From NCBI RefSeq assembly GCF_012273655.1, contig NZ_JAAWWP010000001.1, forward strand, positions 1 through 64,000: 64,000 nt of DNA. The letters run 5' to 3'. Source of the stretch: Streptomyces physcomitrii (GTDB taxonomy: Bacteria > Actinomycetota > Actinomycetes > Streptomycetales > Streptomycetaceae). A program made the position numbers and the translations under genes. Shown piece by piece: positions 1 through 10,405 of the stretch (positions within the stretch are counted from its first letter, which is position 1; every line of letters begins with the position of its first letter). The notes under the pieces were generated by a model, which was given only the letters and a program-made list of their open reading frames with translations, searched no databases and was not told the DNA's origin.

Positions 1-106
1 TTTGAGAGGGTAAGGCTCCCAGGAGACGACTGGGTTGATAGGCCGGATATGGAAGCCCTGTGAGGGGTGGAGTTGACCGGTACTAATAGGCCGAGGGCTT
101 GTCCTC
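1..106 (+). rRNA. rrl: 23S ribosomal RNA, 3' end (partial)
   Basis: The window opens inside the last helices of 23S rRNA. The conserved bacterial motif GGTACTAATAGGCCGAGG lies at about 79-96, just before the 3' terminus. The exact end is not visible from sequence alone; I place it near 106. A spacer of about 100 nt containing no tRNA leads to the 5S gene, the usual arrangement in Streptomyces rRNA operons. The 5' part and 16S lie outside the window. Confidence 0.93.
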
Positions 107-205
107 AGTTGCTCGCGTCCACTGTGTTGGTTCTGAAACCACGAACAACCGCTGCCCCACACCCGGATTGGGTGGTGGTGTGGCTTCGGTTGTGTGTTTC
201 ATAGT

Positions 206-324
206 GTTTCGGTGGTCATAGCGTGAGGGAAACGCCCGGTTACATTCCGAACCCGGAAGCTAAGCCTTACAGCGCCGATGGTACTGCAGGGGGGACCCTG
301 TGGGAGAGTAGGACGCCGCCGAAC
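206..324 (+). rRNA. rrf: 5S ribosomal RNA
   Basis: This 119-nt segment matches the actinomycete 5S pattern. It begins GTTTCGGTGGTCATAGCG, has the internal CCGAACCCGGAAGCTAAG loop, and ends ACGCCGCCGAAC. Its two ends pair to form the terminal helix. It is the last gene of the rRNA operon and is followed by a terminator hairpin. Confidence 0.95.
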
Positions 325-334
325 TAAATGTAGA

Positions 335-375
335 GAAGAGCCCCTGTACCGGGAGAACCGGTATGGGGGCTTTTC
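335..375 (+). terminator. rRNA operon terminator
   Basis: A 14-bp stem (339-352 with 358-371, two G-U pairs) has a five-base loop and is followed directly by a TTTTCTCATT tract. This is a canonical Rho-independent terminator placed just after 5S. It also separates the rRNA operon from the convergent minus-strand operon that ends at 430. Confidence 0.88.
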
Positions 376-429
376 TCATTTCCGGAGGTATCCCAGGGGT
401 AATTCTCGCTCCCCTTACCGGACCCCCTT

Positions 430-1740
430 TCAGAGCTTTCCGGCGGCTTTCAGGGCCAAGTACGTGTCGGCGAGGGCGGGGGCCAATTCGTCCGGGAGGG
501 CATCGACCACATGGACGCCGTGGCGGGTGAGACGGGCGGCGACGCGGTGGCGTTCCGCCTCCGCCTGGGCCCCGGCGGCCGCGCTGTACACCGCTTCCGT
601 ACTGCCGCGTGAGGCGGTCATGGCGGCGATGTGCGGGTCCGCGACCGAGGCGACGAGGACGGTGTGGCGGTCGGTGAGGGTGGAGAGGACGGGGAAGAGG
701 CCTTCTTCCAGGGGAGCGCTCTCCAGGCCGGTGAACAGCACGATGAGGGAGCGGCGGGGCGCGGAGCGCAGTGCGGCGGCGGAGAGTCCCCGGGAGTCCG
801 TTTCCACCAGTTCCGGTTCGAGCGGGGCCATGGCGTCGACCAGGGCCGGCAGCAGTTCGCCGGAGGCCTTGCCCTGGACCAGGGCCCGTACCCGGCGGTC
901 GTAGGCGAGCAGGTCCACGCGGTCTCCGGCGCGGGAGGCGAGCGCGGCGAGAAGGAGGGCCGCGTCCATGGCGGCGTCGAGCCGGGGCGCGTCGCCGACC
1001 CGGCCCGCGGAGGTGCGGCCGGTGTCGAGGACGAGCAGGAGGTGCCGGTCGCGTTCCGGACGCCAGGTGCGGACGGCGACGGTGGACTGCCGGGCGGTGG
1101 CGCGCCAGTCGATGGAGCGGGTGTCGTCGCCGGGCACGTACTCGCGCAGGCTGTCGAACTCGGTTCCCTCGCCGCGGGTGAGCAGGCTGGTGCGGCCGTC
1201 GAGTTCGCGCAGCCGGGCCAGTTTGGACGGCAGGTGCTTGCGGCTGGTGAACGGCGGCAGGACGCGGACGGTCCAGGGGACCCGGTGGCTGCCCTGGCGG
1301 GCGTACAGGCCGAGGGGACCGTAGGAGCGGACGGTGACGCGGTCGGCGGTGCGGTCGCCGCGGCGGGTGGGGCGCAGCCGGGTGGTGAGGCGGCGGCGTT
1401 CGCCGGGCGGGACGGTGAGGGTGTGCCGGGAGGCGTCCTGTTCGGTGCCGGGGCGCCAGCTGCTCGGCGGCCAGGCGTCGCGTACCCGGCCGCGCAGCGG
1501 GCGGCGCGAGGTGTTGGTGACGGTGAGGGTGACCTCGGCGGGTTCGCCGAGCCGTACGGAGGTGTCGCCGGTGAGGCTGAGGCCGAGGCGGCGTACGGGG
1601 GCGGCGAGGGCGAAGTCGCAGGCGCAGGCCAGGGCGACGGCGCCGTCGACGGCGAGGATGCCGGTCCAGCCCGGGGCGAGCAGGCCGACCGGGAGGGAGC
1701 CGAGGGCCGCGAGGAGCGCGGCGCGTCCGGTGGGTGCCAT
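430..1740 (-). CDS. DUF58 domain-containing protein
   Basis: The 436-residue protein has two hydrophobic N-terminal segments and then a DUF58 domain (about residues 190-330) with the family hallmark GEGTEFDSLREYVPGDD followed by IDWRATAR. A von Willebrand A-like fold follows, starting LLLVLDTGRTSAG; its metal site reads D-T-G-R-T rather than the usual DxSxS, so metal binding is doubtful. DUF58 proteins almost always accompany MoxR ATPases and are thought to be chaperone or regulatory partners at the membrane. It is the last gene of a five-gene minus-strand operon and starts 10 bp after the MoxR stop. The true function is unknown. Confidence 0.9.
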   Translation of the reverse strand: MAPTGRAALLAALGSLPVGLLAPGWTGILAVDGAVALACACDFALAAPVRRLGLSLTGDTSVRLGEPAEVTLTVTNTSRRPLRGRVRDAWPPSSWRPGTEQDASRHTLTVPPGERRRLTTRLRPTRRGDRTADRVTVRSYGPLGLYARQGSHRVPWTVRVLPPFTSRKHLPSKLARLRELDGRTSLLTRGEGTEFDSLREYVPGDDTRSIDWRATARQSTVAVRTWRPERDRHLLLVLDTGRTSAGRVGDAPRLDAAMDAALLLAALASRAGDRVDLLAYDRRVRALVQGKASGELLPALVDAMAPLEPELVETDSRGLSAAALRSAPRRSLIVLFTGLESAPLEEGLFPVLSTLTDRHTVLVASVADPHIAAMTASRGSTEAVYSAAAGAQAEAERHRVAARLTRHGVHVVDALPDELAPALADTYLALKAAGKL

Positions 1741-1750
1741 GTGTCCTCGG

Positions 1751-2730
<980 letters not shown>

Positions 2731-2734
<4 letters not shown>

Positions 2735-3936
2735 GAAACGCGTACCTCTCTTTCGAGGGCGTCGAGTTGATCGGCGAGCTGGATGAGGGCCGCGTCGTCG
2801 TGCGGGGGCGGCCCGAAGAGCAGGGTGAGCGGGTCCCGGCCGGGCTCGGGGAGCCGGGCGGCCAGGGCGGGCAGCAGGGTCTCGGGCGCGTGCGCCTGGG
2901 CGGGGGAGACGCCGAGCAGGGGGGCGAGGCGCAGGCGGGAGGCGGAGCGGAGGGCCGCGGCGGCACGGTCGCGGGCCCGGGTGCGGTGGTAGAGGCGGGC
3001 GCGGCCTTCGGCGGTCTCGGAGGCGCGTACGGCGACGGGGAGGCGTTCGGGGACCAGCGGGCCGAAGCGGCGGGCCCGCCAGAAGGCGGCGAGGACGGCG
3101 GCGAGGGTGAGTTGGAGGGTGCCCCAGAGCCAGCCGGAGGGGATCAGGTCGAAGAAGCCGCGTTCCTCGCCGTCGGTGGCGGCGGAGTCGGAGAGCGAGG
3201 GGAGGTACCAGACCAGATGGGGCCGGGAGCCGAGGAGTTGGAGCGCGAGGGAGGCGTTGCCGTGGGCGTCGAGGCGTTCGTTGAAGAGGATGTCGGGCGA
3301 GCCGAGCAGCACGGTGTCGCCGGGGGAGTCCTGGGCGGGGATCCGCAGCAGGGAGGCGGATCCGGCGTCCCGGTAGCAGGACCGGGCGCCGGGCGCGGTG
3401 GTGGTGTAGCGGACGCCGCCCACCTCGGCGGTGCCCGCGCGGCGAGCCTCGGGCAGCGAACAGCCGGGCGGGAGCAGCGAGTTGAGACTCGGGGTCGCGG
3501 CGGCGGTGGTGCCGGGGGCCAGCCGCCGGGTCGCGCCGGGCCCGGGGGCGAGCAGGACGGTGCGGCCGCGGGAGCCGAGCTGGCCGAGGCGCCGCTGCTG
3601 GCCCGTGGTGAGCAGTTCGGGGCGGGCCACCAGGAGGGTGGTGTCCGCGCCGGTGGCGGCCTCGGCCTCGGCGGTGGTGGTGACGACGCGGGTGGACACC
3701 CCGCGTTCGGCGAGGAGTTCGGCGACGGCGCGGCTGCCGTGCGGGTCGGCGGCGCGCGGGTCGAGGCGCCCGTGCTCGGACCCGGAGCGTACGAGGGCGA
3801 TGACGGCGGCGGCGAGCAGCAGCAGGGCGAGCGCGAGCAGGGGTCCGCGGCCGCCGCGCCACAGCCCGCGGGCGGTGGGCGCCAGCGAGGTCGGGGCGGC
3901 CGGTGCGGGGGCGGCCGGTGGTGCGCCGGTGGTCAC
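2731..3936 (-). CDS. DUF4350 domain-containing membrane protein
   Basis: The 401-residue protein starts at a GTG that overlaps the upstream stop (GTGA). It has a Pro/Ala-rich N terminus and a first membrane helix (GPLLALALLLLAAAVIALV, about residues 28-46). An extracytoplasmic domain follows, beginning with the DPHGSRAVAELLAERG stretch typical of DUF4350. A second helix near residue 270 (GTLQLTLAAVLAAFW) leads into a cytoplasmic tail. DUF4350 proteins are found next to MoxR and DUF58 in many Actinobacteria. No enzymatic residues are recognisable. Confidence 0.85.
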
Positions 3937-4646
3937 CGGATCGCCTCCCAGGAGCCGGTGCCGGCCCCGGCGGAGGCGGCGAGGTCGGGCTTGGCGCGCT
4001 CCAGTTCGCGGTCGAGGGCGGTGAGTTCCTCGTATGCGGCGGGGGTGGCGCGGCGGCCGCCGTACGCGATGCCGTCGAAGACGCGGGCCGCGGTGTGCAG
4101 GCGTTCGGCGTGGGCGGGCAGTGGGCGGCCGGCCTCGGCGGCGGCCTCGTCGGCGGTGCGGCCGGGGCGCGGGTCGAGGAGGGCGCGTTCCTCCAGGGCG
4201 CGCACCAGGGCGCGCATGCGTTCCTGGACGGCCTGGTTCCAGTGGCCCTGGGCGGCGTGTGCCTCGGCCCGGTCGCGGTGTTCGGCGGCGGTGCGGGGGC
4301 GGTCCTCGAAGAGTGCGGCGCCCTTGTCCGCCGAGGGGGCGCGGCGGGGGGCGCCGAGCCGCCACCACAGCAGGGCGGCGAGGGCGAGGACGGCGAGGAC
4401 GATGACGGTCAGGCCGAGTCCGCCGCCGGGGGTGGCGCCGGAGGCGGAGTTCAGCAGCTGGTCCAGCCAGTCCCAGAAGCGGTCGAGGGCGCGCTGGAAG
4501 AGGCTCGGTTCCTGGTCGTGGTACCGGCCCTCGGTCAGCTCGCGGCGGGCGGCCTCCCGCGCGTCCTCGCGGGTGATGACGACCGGCGGCTCCTCGCCGG
4601 ACGCCGCGCGCGGCACCGTGCCGAACAGGTCCCCCGTCGCCCTCAC
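3933..4646 (-). CDS. DUF4129 domain-containing membrane protein
   Basis: The 237-residue protein starts at a GTG four bases after the stop of the upstream gene. It has one clear transmembrane helix (GLGLTVIVLAVLALAALLWW, about 73-93) and a cytoplasmic C-terminal DUF4129 region with the helical HWNQAVQERMRALVRALEER segment. A tryptophan-rich juxtamembrane helix (FWDWLDQLL) lies just before the membrane span. DUF4129 domains usually sit at the end of transglutaminase-like membrane proteins or, as here, stand alone in MoxR-DUF58 operons. Function unknown. Confidence 0.85.
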   Translation of the reverse strand: MRATGDLFGTVPRAASGEEPPVVITREDAREAARRELTEGRYHDQEPSLFQRALDRFWDWLDQLLNSASGATPGGGLGLTVIVLAVLALAALLWWRLGAPRRAPSADKGAALFEDRPRTAAEHRDRAEAHAAQGHWNQAVQERMRALVRALEERALLDPRPGRTADEAAAEAGRPLPAHAERLHTAARVFDGIAYGGRRATPAAYEELTALDRELERAKPDLAASAGAGTGSWEAIR

Positions 4647-4650
4647 CGGC

Positions 4651-5982
4651 TCAGCTCCCGGTGGCGTAGCCCTGGACGCCCGCGGCGCGGCCCAGTTCGA
4701 GGTCGAGGGCTTCCCGGCGGATGCGCTGGTCGATGTAGAGGAGCACGGTCACGCCCGCGGCGACGGGGAAGCTCAGCATGGAGCCGATGACCGCGCCGAC
4801 GCCCTGGATGATCAGGAAGGTCCAGCCCATGTCGGAGGAGCTGTTGTCGAGGAAGGTGTCGAGGCTGCCCTCGCCCACCGCGCCCGCGATGAGGGTGAAG
4901 GGGATGACGATGATCGACGAGAGCACGTTGGCGATGATCGCGCCGAGCACCTGGATGCCGAACACCCGCCACCAGGAGCCCTGGACGAGTTTCGTGGAGC
5001 GCCGCATGGCCTGGCCGATGCCCTGCTTCTCCAGCATCAGCGCGGGCGAGGCGAGGGAGAAGCGCACGGTCAGCCAGATCGCGACGGCGGCGCCGGCGAG
5101 CAGGCCGAGGACGAGCAGGCCGACCGCGGCGTCGGAGCCGTCCGAGCCGAGTGCGACGAGCAGGGCGGGCAGGCAGGCCAGGGTGATGACGGCCAGGGCG
5201 ATCAGCGGCAGCAGCAGGGTCAGGCCGAGCAGGCGCACCATCTGCGGCCGGGCGTCCCGCCACGCCTCGGCGGTGCTGACCGGCCTGCCGATCACGGCGC
5301 GGCTGGTGACGGTGGTCAGCAGCGCGGTCGCGACGATGGTGCCGATCAGGGAGATCAGCAGGACGATGCCGGAACCGAGCAGGGCGTCGCCCATGGCGTC
5401 GGTGACCTCGTCGAGGCTCGCGGTCTCGTCCTCCAGGGCGGAGGTGTCCGTCATGCCGTTGAGGTAGAGGCCCTGCAGGAGGACCACGGCGACCTGGGTG
5501 ACGACGGCGACGGTCAGCGAGATGCCGAGGACGGTGCGCCAGTGCTTGCGCATCGTGGAGACCGCGCCGTCGAGGATCTCGCCCACGCCGAGCGGGCGCA
5601 GCGGGATCACTCCGGGCTTGGCCGCGGGCGGGGGGCCTCCCCAGCCGCCGAAGCCTCCCCAGCCGGGTCCGCCCCGGCCGGGACCGCCGCCTGCGGGTCC
5701 GCCGCCCCAGCCGCCGCCCTGCGGGCCCGAGGGTCCGGGGCCGCCGCCTGGCTGTCCCCAGCCGGGCTGCTGCTGCGGGGGCGGGCCCTGCCCCGGCTGT
5801 CCGCCGCCGGGGGCCGTCCACTGGGCGGGAGGGGGCTGGTTGCCGGACCACTTCGAGGAGGGACCGCCCGGGTTCGAGGAGGGATCGCCTTGGCCGCCCG
5901 CCGCCTCCTGGCCGGGGGCGCCGGGCTGCTGCCCGTCGGAGGGGGAGGATCCGGGCGAGGCCCAGCCCGGAGAGTCGTTCAT
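4651..5982 (-). CDS. Membrane protein with glycerophosphodiesterase-type membrane domain
   Basis: The 443-residue protein has an N-terminal region of about 120 residues rich in Gly, Pro and Gln (repeated GPPPQQQPGWGQPGG-like stretches) with no predicted fold. About six hydrophobic helices follow, in the arrangement of the glycerophosphoryl diester phosphodiesterase membrane domain (GVIPLRPLGVGEILDGA entry motif, then FSLASPALMLEKQG). No phosphodiesterase catalytic domain is present, so it is probably not an enzyme. It is the first gene of the minus-strand operon; its promoter must lie in the 140-bp gap shared with mtnA. Confidence 0.82.
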   Translation of the reverse strand: MNDSPGWASPGSSPSDGQQPGAPGQEAAGGQGDPSSNPGGPSSKWSGNQPPPAQWTAPGGGQPGQGPPPQQQPGWGQPGGGPGPSGPQGGGWGGGPAGGGPGRGGPGWGGFGGWGGPPPAAKPGVIPLRPLGVGEILDGAVSTMRKHWRTVLGISLTVAVVTQVAVVLLQGLYLNGMTDTSALEDETASLDEVTDAMGDALLGSGIVLLISLIGTIVATALLTTVTSRAVIGRPVSTAEAWRDARPQMVRLLGLTLLLPLIALAVITLACLPALLVALGSDGSDAAVGLLVLGLLAGAAVAIWLTVRFSLASPALMLEKQGIGQAMRRSTKLVQGSWWRVFGIQVLGAIIANVLSSIIVIPFTLIAGAVGEGSLDTFLDNSSSDMGWTFLIIQGVGAVIGSMLSFPVAAGVTVLLYIDQRIRREALDLELGRAAGVQGYATGS

Positions 5983-6122
5983 CGTCGCTCCTTCTCGGTG
6001 CCCGTCCGCGGTCGCGGCGGCAGCTTGGCGCCCATCGTGCCATGGGGCGTCGGCGGGCGGACCGGGTGCTGCCGGGGCAGTGCGCCTTCAACAGTGGCCC
6101 CGGGGGCGGGCACACTGTGCGG

Positions 6123-7307
6123 ATGGCAGATCACGAAGCGCGCGCACAGGTGGACGCACCGGCCGACGGCATTCCCACGATCCGCTGGGAGGAGCCCCCG
6201 GAGGGCCCCGTCCTCGTCCTGCTCGACCAGACCCGGCTCCCGGCCGAGGAGGCCGAGTACGTCTGCACGGATCCCCCCTCCCTGGTGGAGGCGATCCGCA
6301 CCCTGGTGGTCCGCGGGGCACCGGTCCTCGGCATCGCCGGGGCGTACGGGGTGGCACTGGCCGCCGCCCGCGGCTTCGACGTCGACGAGGCCGCGGAGGC
6401 GCTGGCCGCCGCCCGGCCCACCGCCGTCAACCTGGCCCGGGGGGTGCGCAGGGCGCAGGGTGCCTACCACCGGGCGCTGGCGGGGGCGGCCTCCGTGGCG
6501 GCCTCGACGGGACCGGACGCGGAGGACTCCGCGGGCACCGCGGACCAGGTGGCCCTGGCCGCGGCCGTCGCGGCGCTGGCCGCCGCGCGGGCACTGCACC
6601 GGGAGGACGCGCAGGCCAGCGACCGGATGGCCGCCCACGGCCTGGCCCTCCTCGGCGAGCTGCTGCCCGGGGGCGGGCACCGGCTGCTCACCCACTGCAA
6701 TACGGGCGCGCTGGTCTCCGGCGGGCGCGGCACCGCCTTCGCCCTCGCGCGGGCCGCCCACGACCGGGGGCAGCTGCGCAGGCTGTGGGTGGACGAGACC
6801 CGGCCGCTGCTGCAGGGGGCGCGGCTGACCGCCTGGGAGGCCGCGCGGGCCGGTATGGCGTACACCCTGCTCACGGACAACGCGGCGGGTTCGCTCTTCT
6901 CGGCGGGCGAGGTGGACGCGGTGCTCGTGGGCGCGGACCGGATCGCCGCCGACGGCTCGGTCGCCAACAAGGTGGGCACCTACCCGCTCGCGGTGCTCGC
7001 CCGCTACCACCATGTGCCCTTCCTGGTGGTGGCGCCGGTGACCACGATCGACCCGGACACCCCGGACGGCGCCTCGATCGAGGTGGAACAGCGTGCCGCC
7101 CATGAAGTGACAGAGGTCACATCGCCGAGTGCGGGTGGCGCGGGCGGCCCCGGGGGCGGGATGAGCGTGGCACCGCTGGGGACCCAGGCGTACAACCCCG
7201 CCTTCGATGTGACGCCTCCCGAGCTGGTCACGGCGATCGTCACGGAGGAAGGTGTGGTGTCGCCGGTGACGGCCGAAGCGCTGAGCGAGCTGTGTGGCAG
7301 GTCATGA
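6123..7307 (+). CDS. mtnA: S-methyl-5-thioribose-1-phosphate isomerase
   Basis: MtnA converts methylthioribose-1-phosphate to methylthioribulose-1-phosphate in cytoplasmic methionine salvage. The 394-residue protein shows the family landmarks VVRGAPVLGIAGAYGVALAA near the N terminus, the catalytic cysteine in THCNTGALVSGG (Cys192), and the VGADRIAADGSVANKVGTY aspartate motif. It ends with the conserved YNPAFDVTP segment. A Gly-rich loop (SAGGAGGPGGG) before that segment is longer than I expect in other bacteria. I chose the ATG at 6123 because the upstream in-frame extension lacks conserved sequence. mtrA starts 22 bp downstream. Confidence 0.92.
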   Translation: MADHEARAQVDAPADGIPTIRWEEPPEGPVLVLLDQTRLPAEEAEYVCTDPPSLVEAIRTLVVRGAPVLGIAGAYGVALAAARGFDVDEAAEALAAARPTAVNLARGVRRAQGAYHRALAGAASVAASTGPDAEDSAGTADQVALAAAVAALAAARALHREDAQASDRMAAHGLALLGELLPGGGHRLLTHCNTGALVSGGRGTAFALARAAHDRGQLRRLWVDETRPLLQGARLTAWEAARAGMAYTLLTDNAAGSLFSAGEVDAVLVGADRIAADGSVANKVGTYPLAVLARYHHVPFLVVAPVTTIDPDTPDGASIEVEQRAAHEVTEVTSPSAGGAGGPGGGMSVAPLGTQAYNPAFDVTPPELVTAIVTEEGVVSPVTAEALSELCGRS

Positions 7308-7329
7308 CGGGTAACGATTCGCTAATGGG

Positions 7330-8019
7330 ATGATGTCATTCATGAAGGGACGAGTCCTTGTCGTCGACGACGACACCGCACTGGCCGAGATGCTCGGCAT
7401 TGTGCTGCGTGGTGAGGGTTTCGAGCCGTCTTTCGTCGCGGACGGCGACAAGGCGCTGGCGGCATTCCGGGAGACCAAGCCCGATCTGGTCCTGCTCGAC
7501 CTGATGCTTCCCGGCCGGGACGGCATCGAGGTCTGCAGGCTGATCCGGGCCGAGTCCGGGGTGCCGATCGTGATGCTCACCGCCAAGAGCGACACCGTGG
7601 ACGTGGTGGTCGGCCTGGAGTCCGGGGCCGACGACTACATCGTGAAGCCGTTCAAGCCCAAGGAGCTGGTGGCCCGCATCCGTGCGCGGCTGCGGCGCTC
7701 CGAGGAGCCCGCCCCCGAGCAGCTGACCATCGGTGACCTCGTCATCGACGTGGCCGGTCACTCGGTGAAGCGGGACGGGCAGTCGATCGCGCTCACCCCG
7801 CTGGAGTTCGACCTGCTGGTCGCGCTCGCCCGCAAGCCGTGGCAGGTGTTCACCCGGGAGGTCCTGCTGGAGCAGGTGTGGGGCTACCGGCACGCGGCCG
7901 ACACCCGGCTGGTCAACGTGCACGTACAGCGGCTGCGCTCCAAGGTCGAGAAGGACCCCGAGCGGCCCGAGATCGTGGTGACGGTCCGCGGCGTCGGATA
8001 CAAGGCGGGACCGAGCTGA
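7330..8019 (+). CDS. mtrA: Two-component response regulator MtrA
   Basis: MtrA is an OmpR-type response regulator of actinobacterial cell-cycle and developmental control, phosphorylated by MtrB. The 229-residue protein has a receiver domain with acidic pocket Asp13-15, phospho-acceptor Asp57 in LVLLDLMLPGRDG, and the Lys of VKPFKPKEL. A winged-helix DNA-binding domain follows (about 130-229) with the recognition helix near HAADTRLVNVHVQRLRSKVE. Three in-frame ATGs (7330, 7333, 7342) are possible. The first gives the length I recall for S. coelicolor MtrA; the third begins directly at KGRVLVVDDD. It forms an operon with mtrB and lpqB. Confidence 0.96.
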   Translation: MMSFMKGRVLVVDDDTALAEMLGIVLRGEGFEPSFVADGDKALAAFRETKPDLVLLDLMLPGRDGIEVCRLIRAESGVPIVMLTAKSDTVDVVVGLESGADDYIVKPFKPKELVARIRARLRRSEEPAPEQLTIGDLVIDVAGHSVKRDGQSIALTPLEFDLLVALARKPWQVFTREVLLEQVWGYRHAADTRLVNVHVQRLRSKVEKDPERPEIVVTVRGVGYKAGPS

Positions 8020-8020
8020 G

Positions 8021-10405
8021 ATGAACCCGGACGACAGTGCCGCTGCGGCGGGCGGGGCGTCGGGCGCCCACGCCGAGCGGGCTGTCGGCCGGGGGCATCC
8101 CGACCACCCCGTCGCACCCGGGCCACCCGCACCCCCCGCGCCCGGCCCCGGGGGCGCCACCGGCCCGGCGCCCTCCGGCGCGCACACCGACGCACCCGCC
8201 CCCGAGCCGCACGCCCCCGGCGCGCACCCCGAGACGCCCGCCCCCGGCACACCCCCCAAGGGCCCGGCGGCAGCCCGCACCGGCCGGTCCGCCAAGGCCA
8301 GGAAGAGGATCAAGGCCGCGGCGCCCTCGCTCGGGCGGTTCCTGGACACCGGTCTGATGCTGCAGGGCGGGGTGCAGGGCAGCCCCGTACTGCGGCTGTT
8401 CACGCGGTGGGTGCGGCGTCCGCTGCTGCCCGCGCTGCGGCTGTGGCGGCGCAACATCCAGCTGAAGGTCGTCGCCACCACCCTGCTGATGTCGCTGGGC
8501 GTGGTGCTGCTGCTCGGCTTCGTCGTCATCGGGCAGGTCCGCAACGGCCTCCTCGACGCCAAGGTGAAGGCCTCCCAGGGCCAGGCGGACGGTGGATTCC
8601 GCGCCGCGAAGGACCGCGCCGACTCGGCCGGCTCCGGCCAGGCGCCCGAGGGCGCGGACCCCGACGGGCAGCCCGGCCAGAACCCGGCGGTCTGGATGAA
8701 CGACCTCGTCGAGCAGCTGTCCAGCGGCGGCCAGAGCGCCTTCGACGTCGTCACCCTCAGCCCCACCGCCGAGGGCGACACCGGCAGCGTCCGCGGCCCG
8801 CGCGCCTCCGGCGGCGTCGACCCCATCAACAGCGTCCCCGAGGAGCTGCGCGACAACGTCCGCCGCGGCACGACCTTCCAGAGCTACACCCGCATCGTCT
8901 ACGGGGACGGCCAGGCATCCCAGCCCGGACTGGTCATCGGCAAGCAGCTCAACGGCCCCGACAGCGAGCCCTACCAGCTGTACTACCTCTTCCCGCTCAC
9001 CCAGGAGGAGAAGTCGCTCAGCCTGGTCAAGGGCACCCTGGCCACCGCCGGGCTCTTCGTGGTGGTGCTGCTCGGCGCCATCGCCTGGCTCGTGGTGCGC
9101 CAGGTCGTCACCCCCGTACGGATGGCCGCGGGCATCGCCGAACGGCTCTCCGCGGGGCGCCTGCAGGAGCGGATGAAGGTCACCGGCGAGGACGACATCG
9201 CCCGCCTCGGCGAGGCCTTCAACAAGATGGCGCAGAACCTCCAGCTCAAGATCCAGCAGCTGGAGGACCTCTCCCGGATGCAGCGCCGCTTCGTCTCCGA
9301 CGTCTCGCACGAACTGCGCACCCCGCTGACCACGGTACGGATGGCCGCCGACGTCATCCACGAGGCCCGCGAGGACTTCGACCCGATCACCGCCCGCTCC
9401 GCGGAACTCCTCGCCGACCAGCTCGACCGCTTCGAGTCGCTGCTCGCCGACCTCCTGGAGATCAGCCGCTTCGACGCGGGCGCGGCCGCCCTGGAGGCGG
9501 AGCCGATAGACCTCAGGGAGGTCGTACGGCGCGTGGTCGGCGGCGCCCAGCCGCTCGCGGACCGCAAGGGCACCCGGGTACGGATCCTCGGGGACCGGCA
9601 GCCGGTGGTCGCCGAGGCCGACGGGCGGCGCGTCGAACGGGTGCTGCGCAACCTCGTCGTCAACGCCGTCGAGCACGGCGAGGGCAAGGACGTCGTGGTG
9701 CGCCTCGCCGCGGCGGGCGGCGCCGTCGCGGTCGCGGTGCGCGACTACGGCGTGGGCCTCAAACCGGGCGAGGCGAGCCGCGTCTTCAGCCGCTTCTGGC
9801 GCGCCGACCCGGCCCGCGCCCGCACCACCGGCGGCACCGGCCTCGGGCTGTCCATCGCCCTGGAGGACGCCCGGCTGCACGGCGGCTGGCTCCAGGCCTG
9901 GGGCGAACCGGGCGGCGGCTCGCAGTTCCGGCTCACCCTGCCGCGTACGGCCGACGAGCCGCTGCGGGGCTCCCCGATCCCCCTGGAACCCGACGACTCC
10001 CGCCACAACCGCGACCTGCGGAAGGCCGGCCTGCCCCCCGGCGGTGCGGAACGCGCCGTGACGGTCCCCGAGCGCAGCCCCGTCACGGTGACGCGCGAGG
10101 CGCAGGGCCACCCCGTCTCCCCGCTCGCCCGCTCGCTGACCCCGGTCGGGGGCTCGGGTACGGGCTCGACGGCGGTCGTCACGGGGGAGGAGACGGCCTC
10201 TACGGGGACGAAAGGGCGCCCGGCACCGCCCGCGGACGCGCCCGCGCAGCCGGAACCGGTGACCCCCGACCCGGCCGCGCCCACCACCGAGTCCACCTCC
10301 ACCGCCCCTCCCCGCCCCAGCAAGCCCGCCCCGACCGGCGCCCCCGGGGACCGCGACAGCCGCGGCAACCGGGGCGCCGACGAGGAGACCCGACGTGGCC
10401 GATGA
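8021..10405 (+). CDS. mtrB: Sensor histidine kinase MtrB
   Basis: This membrane sensor kinase is paired with MtrA. The 794-residue protein has a Pro/Ala-rich cytoplasmic extension of about 140 residues, a first transmembrane helix (LKVVATTLLMSLGVVLLLGFVV), an extracytoplasmic sensor, and a second helix (LATAGLFVVVLLGAIAWLVV). HAMP follows, then HisKA with the phosphorylated His430 in SDVSHELRTPLTT, and HATPase_c (N-box NLVVNAVEH, G-box TGGTGLGLSIA). A long Pro/Thr-rich C-terminal tail of about 150 residues follows. It starts one base after the mtrA stop and overlaps lpqB by 11 bp. The N-terminal extension could be shorter if a later start is used. Confidence 0.95.
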   Translation: MNPDDSAAAAGGASGAHAERAVGRGHPDHPVAPGPPAPPAPGPGGATGPAPSGAHTDAPAPEPHAPGAHPETPAPGTPPKGPAAARTGRSAKARKRIKAAAPSLGRFLDTGLMLQGGVQGSPVLRLFTRWVRRPLLPALRLWRRNIQLKVVATTLLMSLGVVLLLGFVVIGQVRNGLLDAKVKASQGQADGGFRAAKDRADSAGSGQAPEGADPDGQPGQNPAVWMNDLVEQLSSGGQSAFDVVTLSPTAEGDTGSVRGPRASGGVDPINSVPEELRDNVRRGTTFQSYTRIVYGDGQASQPGLVIGKQLNGPDSEPYQLYYLFPLTQEEKSLSLVKGTLATAGLFVVVLLGAIAWLVVRQVVTPVRMAAGIAERLSAGRLQERMKVTGEDDIARLGEAFNKMAQNLQLKIQQLEDLSRMQRRFVSDVSHELRTPLTTVRMAADVIHEAREDFDPITARSAELLADQLDRFESLLADLLEISRFDAGAAALEAEPIDLREVVRRVVGGAQPLADRKGTRVRILGDRQPVVAEADGRRVERVLRNLVVNAVEHGEGKDVVVRLAAAGGAVAVAVRDYGVGLKPGEASRVFSRFWRADPARARTTGGTGLGLSIALEDARLHGGWLQAWGEPGGGSQFRLTLPRTADEPLRGSPIPLEPDDSRHNRDLRKAGLPPGGAERAVTVPERSPVTVTREAQGHPVSPLARSLTPVGGSGTGSTAVVTGEETASTGTKGRPAPPADAPAQPEPVTPDPAAPTTESTSTAPPRPSKPAPTGAPGDRDSRGNRGADEETRRGR

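Noticed and set aside
107..205. tRNA gene in the 23S-5S spacer
   Set aside because: The spacer is too short and shows no T-loop motif or cloverleaf.
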